Below are positions 1-9,900 of a DNA stretch of 64,000 nt, in pieces. The notes below the pieces were generated by a model. The model saw only the letters and a program-made list of their open reading frames with translations. It was not told where the DNA came from and made no database searches. The DNA is from Gibbula magus (lineage: Eukaryota; Mollusca; Gastropoda; Trochida; Trochidae). The stretch is taken from assembly GCA_936450465.1 (NCBI GenBank), contig OW388305.1:57526625-57590624 (forward strand), read 5' to 3'. The translations under genes were made by a program, and so were the position numbers. How positions within the stretch are numbered: position 1 is the stretch's first letter; every line of letters starts with the position of its first letter.

Positions 1-40
1 TTTATACCCCTGCTTACGCTGTAAGGCGGGGGTATAAAAA
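1..40. repeat. Short inverted repeat at the window edge
   Basis: TTTATACCCC at 1-10 is matched by its reverse complement at 29-38. The window begins here, so this could be one end of a larger element. No gene is visible. Confidence 0.4.
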
Positions 41-809
41 GCTTTGTTACTTTCTGTATAACCATCAGCAAGTGGCAGAGCAAGTCACAGTATGGATGTC
101 ATCATCTTTATACTCAATGACGACATCCATACAGTCAATTGTTCTTTCAACCAACTAGTCTATAAAGCATCTATAAAGCAAATAAGGAATCAAAAAATAT
201 TCTGCCTTGTTAACTACCCTGCTGACTTCCAAATGACTTGGGTTGAAAGTTGAAACTTGTTACATCCCATGACTCAAGTGCTTGGTTGTCTGGTTGAATT
301 GATCAGCTTGGGTAATCAGTCGTTGTGTAATGGGACCTATCATCACACCGGAAAACTAGCTTGATTCATTTACAACCTCAGGTTTAAAGCACCACCAACA
401 TTGAGGGGGTACGTTTTGCAGAAATGATTATGACATCAGTTAAGAAAATAACATTACCATTTCATTAAATTCAAATCAAATCGAAAACACTTAAAAATTT
501 GCTTGAAGAATATACGGGTACCTAACTAAAACATATTTTCACTGATTGCGTCAATTACTAAGTTATGTTAATAGCTAAACAAAGTCAAAAGACAAACCGT
601 CATTTATGTGATTAGCTTTTCTTATTGCGAACTTGTGTGTTTGTAGGGTAATCTTAGATAATGCTGAGGAAATATTTTTAGATTTTCACTTTCTCGTATT
701 GAGAAATCTAACAAATACTACAGATAGACTTGATTTATCAGCATTGCATCTTAGTGAACACAGTAATAAAAGTGTACAAAGCACTTTACATAAAGAATAA
801 TGTAACGCC
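41..809. other. Intergenic, nothing recognised
   Basis: AT-rich sequence with frequent stops in all frames. A short inverted match (gatgtcatcatc / gatgacatc-like) lies near 92-135. No coding exon, RNA gene or long repeat was recognised. Confidence 0.4.
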
Positions 810-1810
810 TTAAAGAGCCATCACGGATGTTAGTGTTTCAAAGTTTTGGAAAATATACTTATAAAGTCATTCGCCAGAGAAATCTTTTATCTACAACATG
901 GCATATGTTAAATAATTTTCATATCACGACAATGTATTGCAATTTTGTTTCAAAGAGAAGTATCACTTTGAGTGAGTGAGTGAGTGAGTGAGTGAGTGAG
1001 TTGGGTTTTAACGCCACTTTCAGGGGTATTTCACTTATATCGCGGCTGCTAGTATTATGGAAGGGAGAAAGCCTGCAACGCCATGTGGCTATGCACTGCG
1101 GTGAAACCTGCGAGCAGCGAAGTATCACTTCGACTAGCGCGCGCTACAGGTATCTGATGTTTATAAACAGAGTCCCCTTTTTTGCGTAATACGTACTACA
1201 CAAACAGCAAGCGTTTCCGAAGCGTGAAGGCTCGTCTCTAGTGCAAGTCGCCATAACAACCCATGTGCTGCACGTGTCTCTCTTGCAAAGTACCCTTGTC
1301 ACACATAACTGAATGTGACGATTGCTTTACAAACTATGTATCTAAATGTCCTGAGAATATACAAATTATTTCCTGTTTAATGTTCTTTTTATTGAGATAA
1401 GACCAGCAAATTATGACAAATTTTTACTCTCATTAATTATAAAATTCAAGTAAAATACCTAGTTGGGTAAAACAATTATTCCAATATCTGTAGCAAATAC
1501 ATAATTAAATGAAATGGTAAATAAATAACCATCAAAAAATTATATATTTCGATTGCTTTCATTGCTCATATTTGTTGTTGCTCTTTCGTGTCTTTGTTTA
1601 CAGTGTGTGAGCTAGACCATAATGCTTTGAGCTTGAAAATAATAGACTGGATCTATATTTAGACTGGAAAACACCTTTACTAATTAATGCAATTTCTCGG
1701 CTAATTTTAAGTTGGGAAAATTAGGGAAAAATTAAGTGTATTTATTTCACGGAGATAGATTTTTGGAAAAAAAATTGATATTTTCATCAACATCCGTGAT
1801 GGCTCTTTAA
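810..1810. mobile_element. 1.0-kb inverted-repeat element bounded by TTAA
   Basis: The 22 bases at 810-831 (beginning TTAAAGAGCCATCACGGA) recur exactly as the reverse complement at 1789-1810. Both ends carry TTAA, which fits a TTAA target duplication of the piggyBac kind, although the bases after TTAA do not resemble classic piggyBac termini. No transposase frame is visible, so it is presumably non-autonomous. It contains a SINE fragment at about 962-1135. Confidence 0.75.
962..1135. repeat. SINE fragment with (GTGA)n end
   Basis: A GAGT/GTGA run at about 971-1000 is followed by sequence shared with the full copies at 15063-15375 and 32537-32855 (block 'TATTTCACTTATATCGCGGC'). Read on the minus strand, the GTGA run is the 3' tail. 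The tRNA-like head seen in the full copies is missing here. Confidence 0.7.
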
Positions 1811-2040
1811 CACATCTTTTTCAAGCTAAATACTGGTACCCGGTAACTAAATTTTGTTTCCAATCGGATATGTTGCTCTACACCAAGAACCATGGCCGAC
1901 ACGAAAGTCAGACTGTTATATAGACCTGGCTCATTATCATAGAAATAGTTCTTATTCCTTCACACAGCACTCTCATAATATTACACGGAGTACTTTTTCG
2001 AAAATACATCTGGAGGGAGACAGATTAACCCAATTTCATT

Positions 2041-2330
2041 ATAAGGCCTTAAAAAAAAAATGTTTCCGGTCTTTTCAGGCTGACAAAAATGATGCGATGA
2101 CGCGATTTATTTTTTTTGTACAACATTTTTTTTTTTTTTGGAGTGAAGAGATAAACATACAAAATTTATACAATTACTTGTTTAAATAAAGCATAAACCC
2201 TCTTAAATATGTGTAACTATTCCAAATAGTCAATAATCTCACCCCTACACTCCATCTCATCAGAAAGGAGTGACATTTGGTCAATGTTTTCCGAGGCTAA
2301 AAAATAGAGATAGAGACACGAGTTGTGGCC
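2041..2330 (+). repeat. Dispersed repeat, uninterrupted copy
   Basis: This stretch (GCTGACAAAAATGATGCGATGA, then T-rich, then 'CAAATAGTCAATAATCTCACC') matches 42222-42300 joined to 43220-43430. The second locus is split by a 919-bp insertion, so this copy serves as an approximate empty site. The family is not recognised. Confidence 0.7.
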
Positions 2331-2375
2331 ATTGGTTTGAGATCTGAAGTTACCAAATTGCATGAAAGGAATGTT

Positions 2376-2828
2376 CTAACTGGATGATGCTTCCCAGAGA
2401 TTGACTGTCCTCCAGACTGTCTTCTCAACTGCCTGTAGCCAGATGACCAGACAATTCACTAGCACTATTTGTAGACTGTCAATGTCATGTTTTGTCGTAA
2501 CAAACCTTTCCACGCTCATAGTGCCAATGAATGGCTTCAATCTACAGGTAGGTAATTTCGTAAAACAGCATTTTTCAACAAGTAAATCACAATATTTTTT
2601 ATGGAAAGATGGGATCAAACCTGATGGTTTCTGATCATGTGAACTAACTAACGAACTAACCAATACGCCAATACGTGTTGTATTTTGTGTAAACTGGCAA
2701 AACTGACACTGACCATAAATCTTTTGAATTGACATTTATGTGTACTACACGTGCAGCACAAATCAATCAGGCTTGTGTAAGTTGCCTGATATCAGTTTCT
2801 CTGGTAAGGATAAATGTCCCTTATACCT
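2376..2828. other. Intergenic, partial repeat remnants
   Basis: No coding exon is supported. Around 2515-2600 the text 'AATGAATGGCTTCAATCT...TTTTTCAACAAGTAAA' resembles part of the dispersed repeat at 2829-3290, so this is probably a decayed partial copy. Reading frames here have no recognisable protein features. Confidence 0.35.
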
Positions 2829-3290
2829 TTAAAGGGAAAGTTCTTTCACCGATCTATCATCAGCATCCTCCATCTTGGATTTTTGACATTTCTTGAAATG
2901 AAAACACGCTATATTTAACCGAATTTTAATTTTTTGTAATAATAAAACAAATACACTGATAGAACATTCACATAGTAACAAATGAAGTATCATAAAACTA
3001 ATAAACACTATGCTGTTAGGCCGAAGCCAAGTTTTCCCCACTCGCAGTGCCGATGAATGGCTTCAATTCTCATTGTTTATATTTTTCAACAAATGTGCGC
3101 TTGTCTTTATCAAGTTGTGAAATGTAAAGTCATCAAGGTATTTACTTCATTAATATATTTCAGTTTGACGATGTTTTAATCATGTATTAATAGCATATAT
3201 GTGTAAACAGGAATATCCTCTGGAATTTCATTTCCACAAAAAATACCCCGATAAAACCCTCCTTTCAACAAGCAAACCGTGAATTTTATA
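2829..3290 (+). repeat. Dispersed repeat family, copy 1
   Basis: It matches 35738-36170 over its whole length, including 'ATGAATGGCTTCA', 'GTACGCTTGTC'-like and 'TTTCCACAAAAAATACCCC' blocks. Outer ends are imperfectly inverted (AAAGGG... and ...CCTCCTTT), which suggests a non-autonomous DNA element. A further terminal piece lies inverted at about 28705-28755. Confidence 0.65.
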
Positions 3291-3390
3291 CTAAAAGTGA
3301 TTTTATTCACATGATTTCATGTAGCGGTGAGTGTGTAAAATAGCTACCGACCTTGACCTCAGATTCAATTTATATGAACCCAGGCACATG

Positions 3391-3460
3391 AATGAGTGAG
3401 TGAGTTATTGTTCAACGCCACTTGGGCAATATTGTAGCCATTAGTGGTGATTGTGCACAT
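3391..3460. repeat. SINE-like tail fragment (subfamily 2)
   Basis: 'GAGTGAGTGAGTTATTGTTCAACGCCACTT...GCAATATTGTAGCCATTAG' matches the pieces at 4447-4500 and 16215-16279. It shares the GTGA-type end and 'AACGCC' core with the larger SINE family but has different internal sequence. Confidence 0.55.
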
Positions 3461-4300
3461 GAATTATGAAAATACCCTTCATGACTGATCATTCTCTTCC
3501 CACAAAGGTTTCACCCTTCAGATTTCTGATTGTAACCGGTTTTATTAGTGCCATTTTTATCGTTTCTAGCAAAATATCCTATCGGCAAGAAAGGATACTG
3601 CATATTATATCCCTGCTTTATTAGTTAATTATCACCCATATGGTTGAAAATAAGTTAATCTTTTTTATATGAGCACAATTGTTTCGTGTTTCGTCATCTG
3701 TGACGTCATAAAACGATTGTTCGGGACATCACTGTAGCTTTCCGTCACAAGAGAGATGGGTCGTTTCATAACTGATTTTACGCAAATCAAATGGAATAAA
3801 ATGGATAATAAAGAAATTTTTACACTTGAAAGTGTTACATATGACTTTTAAGAAACTTGTGCATGTTTATGTATAACCCTTGCTCTGGCAATACAAAAAT
3901 TCACACTCGTTTCATAAAAGTAATATGACACACTTCCTCGGGTAATAATCTCTAATTATAACCAATTAAATCTCAATTTATTTTGACTGTTAAGGGTCCA
4001 TCTAATTTTCATATGTCCTTCGAAAACGTTTTATATAAATACTACAAATAAACATTTTTCAGTTTTGGTCTCTGATTTGGTCTTTATTTATCAGCATGTT
4101 TAATTGTTTCAACAAATTCGAATAGAATAAATCGAGGATAACACATAAACGAGAAAACATTTATTCTATGTTTTTGTTTCCAAAAATAATAAATGTAACG
4201 TTTCATTGGCAAATGTAACCTTCACAACTATTTTCTAACGCATCGTATCAGGATTCTCTATTTCTAGCCGAGAATTAACCCCAATAGAACAGAGGTAACA

Positions 4301-4335
4301 ATCTGAAATCTGAAATCTGAAATCTGAAATCTGAA
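4301..4335. repeat. Microsatellite, 7-bp unit x5
   Basis: Five perfect copies of ATCTGAA. Confidence 0.9.
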
Positions 4336-4446
4336 GGGAGTAACCTCTACGGGAGGAGAATGATGCTTCATGTACAAGAAGGTCCATCTAACTTGAACCA
4401 GAGGTCATACGTCTCCAACTGGCGTATCTTCCAAACTATAACATAT

Positions 4447-4500
4447 GAATGAGCGAGTTATTGTTTAACTGCAATATTGCAGCCAATAGTGGCAATCTAC
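4447..4500. repeat. SINE-like tail fragment (subfamily 2)
   Basis: 'GAGCGAGTTATTGTTTAAC...GCAATATTGCAGCCAATAG' matches 3391-3460 and 16215-16279. Confidence 0.5.
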
Positions 4501-6409
4501 AATACGTTGGACATTAGAGTGTGGTTAACATGTTTGACTGCTTAACATATCTTTTGCTTTGTTGATGCTGTAATAAACTAACGTCATTTAAATCAGATTG
4601 ACCCTTGCTGTGTTTCTGATCAGAACTGCACAATAAAGATCATGTCAGGCGACCTTTCACTCGTCAGGACATGGAAAATTACAGTTCTTGTTTTCAAACC
4701 TTTTGCAATTATACATGGATGATGTATAATCACCATGTAATCATCATAAATAGACAAACCTCGGACAGACAAGCATCAGTTGTCCCCCTTGCATGATCGC
4801 GATGCACCAGGAACAAAAACATAGGGGATGGAAATCTAATTTGCTACAGTTACTCTTTGTGAAGGATTAAGAGTTGATCTAAATGATTGGACAAGAAATG
4901 TCAATCTCCTTTCAGACACATCATATGTGCATACTTTTTGATGTAGAGTTTTAGTTTAGTTGTAGATTAGTTTCCATCCCCCGCGTGTCCGTTCCACATC
5001 CTTCCCTCATACACCCATGTCAACAAATCATGTTCATTTTTCAACTTTTTTTATTTTTAAAAAGAAATGAGAAACTTTATAAGATGATTTGTTTGTCAAT
5101 GGGTAGCCGGGAGGAGCTGGTGAAAGCTCAACATGTTACCTGCAAGGGAAACAACCGTGGCCGCAGCCATTAGTAATCTGCCTGTCTGCCGGGGTCTGCA
5201 AGCAAAACAAACTCGAGCCGTTAGTTTATAATTTTAGATTTATTTTTGAAAGCATTACTAACTTACAAAAATATAATTTAAATAATATCATAAATAAAGA
5301 AGTAGCAGAAATATCAACCAACATCATAAATAACATATTCCAACAATTATGACATGGTTTATGAATGCTTACTATTAACCCATTTACAAAGTTTTGTATG
5401 TATTTTACCTTTGGAAAAATCTGTTTATCAAAGTATTTTACTTTGTTTTAATCAAGATTTGTGAGCATGAAAGATTCTTCTGTGAACAGTTTTAATCTGT
5501 GTAAGAAATATTTTAGCATTTGTGATACCGGTTGATATTTCCAGGAACTTGAACCGAAATTGCATATGCACATTTTGTCGTCTGAGAATGCATGTTCAAA
5601 TATGGCAGATTAGGCATTGTTGATACTTTAAATGAAGAAAATATAATTAAAATATTATGTCATCTGAGGTATAGGACATTTCACATACAAAACAAAATGA
5701 CCGAGATTTTTTTGTCAGTTTTTCAAAATTGCACTCAAAAATGACCTCTTTCAAACAAGTATGATTAAAATTGAACAAGTTGATGAAAAGGCATCAATGG
5801 CACACACAATATACTCAGAACTATCCACAATAACTAAGCTACAATAACTTTCTCATTTACACAGAAAATCAAATTCATCACAGCCTAAATAACTCTGTTA
5901 AGCCCATGTAAGTACAGTTTTCACGATCTGAACACAAGAAGCTTTCAGTATAATTATATATAGAAGAGATACACAACTAAAGTGTCAATTTAACAAATGT
6001 GAATCTCTATGCTGGTAAATATTCTCTACATTTAAATCTTAAACTGGTAACCAGTGCATATGATAGAATCACCTAGTGAAATCCTTCAGTTCTTGCCCTA
6101 CTCTCAACCATAGTCCAAGTTTAAAAATGTCTTACTCCTAATCTGAAGATTAGATCTGGATTAGTCTTTAAACCGTCCCCGGACTGATAGTCACTAACTT
6201 TGCATGCTGAACTCTGTTGAATTGGTAGGTGCGCTAAAACATACCAGATGTAATGATAACCACAAACTGGGGGTTATTCTTCTCACAGTAGGGAATATAG
6301 CTGAAATACTAAATCCCCCAATCTCACACCGACTCCCGACTCACTAATGAAAGCCCATTGACTAATGACAACACCCGTCTCTTTCTCACATTTAGCCGTA
6401 CTTCTCAAT
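4501..6409 (-). other. Downstream flank and presumed 3' UTR of the kinesin
   Basis: No coding exon is recognised. The kinesin stop codon ends at 6410 on the minus strand. The nearest minus-strand AATAAA I noticed downstream is the TTTATT at about 5239 on the plus strand, so a 3' UTR of roughly 1.1 kb is possible. This is inference; an earlier non-canonical signal cannot be excluded. Confidence 0.35.
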
Positions 6410-6961
6410 TTAAAATTTGAGCCTATTTCGAAGATTGTATTTCTGTTTCGACGACGCACCCTGACCTGACCTTCGCTTCAACTTTCCCCCTAAGCTTATG
6501 CGTTTCTTGGAAACCTTTTCCTTATCTTCCTTATTTCGGCAAAATTTCCTACGAAAGAACGAATTCTCTTTGTCCTTTTTCTTTTCTTTCTCCACCTCTT
6601 TCTGAGGTGAAGCTTTTAGCCTAAGAAGACTGGTCTTGGTATGTCGCGTCATGAGCTTTCGAATGGGTGTAACCATGACTCGCAGAACCCGACTGTGCTC
6701 TTGTTTCACAACATACTCCGGTAATTCGGATTTTGATCTGGGGGAGAGAGAATCTGCAGAGAGCTCGTCGATGGAGTCAAAGTCGGAATGGTCGAGAGAG
6801 TTCGGAACGAACTGATGATCACCGCGTGTACCTTGGATTTGCTTTCTTTCCTCCACGAGGGTTGCGATCCGTTCGTTCTTCTTCTGCAGACGAACCTCGT
6901 TGTCCTCGACGGCAATTTTGCTCTCCTGGAGCGCTGTTTGGAGCTTCTCGATCGCGTCAGC
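6410..6961 (-). other. KIF20A: KIF20A terminal exon: basic tail with KEN tripeptide
   Basis: Encodes residues 858-1040. The first 40 or so residues finish the coiled coil. A Ser/Asp-rich linker follows, then a strongly basic tail. TPIR (T955) and SPQK (S975) fit the Cdk site pattern S/T-P-x-K/R. KEN at 988-990 lies in a disordered-looking Lys-rich stretch and fits an APC/C-Cdh1 degron. Function of these motifs is inferred from pattern only. Confidence 0.8.
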
Positions 6962-9900
6962 CTGAGAACAGACAGTGTTAAAATTAAACAAAACCCTCAA
7001 GAGGTTAAGAGACCTGAGCAAAAGGAACCAGGCTGTTGAACAGGGGTTGTTGTCTGCAGTACAATAGACAAAAGCTTTTCTAATATAATATTGGATGATA
7101 AAATTGTTTTTGTTATATTAAGTAAATAATTGCCGTGTATTACGGCTGGCGCTGTCTTATACATATGCTGACCTGCTGTAGGATCTTCTCCTCGTCGTCT
7201 CCGAGCGCCGCCTTCAGCTTCGTGATCTCCTCCTCCTTCTGTTGGAAGGTCTCCCCGGCCTCAGTCAACATCTCGTTCAGCTCACCAATCTCGTGCTCCT
7301 GTAGCCAAAAATAACAAGACAAAGTTAAGCAAGGATTGCACAGTAAAAGGTGACATTAACTTTTAGGGCTGAGTATCATGTGAAATCTCACGATACGATA
7401 TTAATCACTATACAGACAGACGATACAGAATGTATCACGATACATTGTTTAAAGTATAACTTAATGCAGCAGCATATTTTGTGAAATTTTCAAGATGGTT
7501 GAAATTGTGTGTTATGAGATGATCGATGTCTTTTCTAAAAAGTTATTTATGAATCAGATTGCTTCATGCTTACTAGTTGGTTTTATAGTGTTCACTTAGT
7601 TTTTCTTTTCATTTTCAAGTAAGTAAAATCTATTTTTAGTGTATCACGATGCAGGAAGCTCACGATACAATAATCACGATTTCTCAAGCTATGATTGTAT
7701 CGTAGGTATCGATGAATCGTTAAAGACCTATTAAAGGGGCAGTAGCACATTTTTTCGCTCAATTAAGTTGATGAAATGTATTTGAAAAATAATTTCCCAA
7801 TAGTAATACATCCTTCTCTCTTCGGAAAATAAAGTTTAAAATGAGTGTACATGTTTCGGCAACGCTATGGGAATTGTTTTTGTAATACCGTATATTACCG
7901 GGTATAAGTCGAGAATTTGATACCAAAAATTAGGGGGTCAAGGAGGGGGGTCGACTTATACACGGGGTCTATGTTTCAGCCCCAAAAATCTAGAGGCCAG
8001 GTAAGTATCTGCCAGCCCAGCAAGTCGAACGGACGATGTTTACACCGGAAACAATTCACAAACATCGATGTCCAGTCAATATTAAAATCATTGAATAAAA
8101 AACATATGCTTTATTGTTGTCTTTTTAAAATACAAATATAGCATGATATATGAATAAAAAATAACATTTCAATCACGAAAGTTCATTAAAGTTTATATTA
8201 TAATCTTCACTATTACCTGACAAACATCGATCGATATCTAGCCTTGATGCAAGTCGTGTGACCCGATAAGGTCACGTGGACCAATGAGATTCTACATAGA
8301 AGCCGGTGACATGCAAGATAGATACTCATGAAAAATAGACAGACGTACGTGTGAATAGATTTGTTAATTGCCAGTCAGGGCAGTGATTCATTAGCGCATC
8401 CGGTAATTATCTAAGCTTTGATGTTTAATTAACATTAATTGATAGTAATTAACAGTAATTAAAGCCTGTCACTTCTCATCTCAAAAGTAAAAGCAATGTC
8501 TTTTTACGTCCTTTTCTACTAGGTAACAATTTAACTATTCACCGGTTATCTAATAAAGTTTTGTGAACATGTTGGTCGTAGTTTATTCGGCTTGATGAGA
8601 GGAAAATGTAACTTGATTGAAACAAATAATAACAGACACCGTGAGTCACAAGTTGTATTTTTTTTATTGGTTGTTTACAACGTCTGAAAAATAAATTATC
8701 ATTTAATAAAGTCGATCGACATCACTGCTTACCAATCGCTGCTGTGTTGACTCCTGTGCATGTCGACTTGTCACTCGGTGTCAGTCAGCAAGTTGTAAAA
8801 GGGGGGTCGACATATACATGAGATATAGGGTTTTGACAAGTATTTGGGCAGTTGAGAAAGGGGGTCGACTTATACGCGGGGTCGACTTATACCCGGTAAT
8901 ATACGGTACAAAATAATAAATTATGTTCACAATAAAATGGTCGCCACGCAATTTTTGCTTTATATGCAACATAGTTTTTACCACTACAGATAATTTGTTT
9001 GTGTAATACGATGTTTTACGCAATAAAATTAAGTTAAATGACATAAACTATCATTATAAATGGGAAATTCGAAAAAAATAATTTTTGCAAAAAACGTGCT
9101 ACTGCCCCTTTAACTTTACATATCAAGCAAGCAGGCAAAGATAGCAATCACTTACCTGTTTTTTCTGCATCTCCTTGGCAAGTTGAAGCTGCTGACTGAG
9201 GTTGTGTAGGAGGTCATTATTTCCCAAATCTGATCCAGACGCCAGCGCCTGTTGACAAAAAGAAAGTGTTCATTGAAATTTGAAACAGAATTAGGCTTTA
9301 ATTACGTTTTAAATGACTGATCTTTCTGAAACATAATTAAATCCCTTTGAAGATGTCATTCCTCTGGTGTTCTATACACTCCCTCTTTATTTAACTCTTT
9401 ATGACAACAAAATAGTCGCAATGTGAAACGAACCATGACATTTGCCTATCAACTTGTGCCCTGCTAATGCAGTACTATTCCGGCTAATCTTCTTTCCCCG
9501 TCTCATCTCTCTCCTTCTGTTAACATATTCAACAAACCTTTTTCAGTTGATCCTGCAGCTCTTCGATAGTTCCCTTCGCAATGTCCAATTCCTTCTGTAG
9601 TGAGTACTCCATACTTTGTCGCTTTGTCTGATATTAAACAAAATAATAAACTTAATAAATTTTAAAATCTGTCACTTAGGCCACACAAAATTAATTACTT
9701 GATTTACGGATTTCTGGAGGTCAAAATACCTAAAGGCAGGCGGAAAAATAAAAATAAAAAAAAAGCTTTTTGGTCTAGTGTCGACGAAGATTTGCCTGAA
9801 AACCGTCGGGTTAAAAACCGGGCGAGGAGGCCGCCATTACCACAGCATGAAGACTGGTTTCACGCATGCGCATTTAAGTGCATAAATAATGATGAGACGG

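Noticed and set aside
6706..7039. Frames overlapping the last kinesin exon on both strands
   Set aside because: Shadows of the kinesin coding sequence in other frames.
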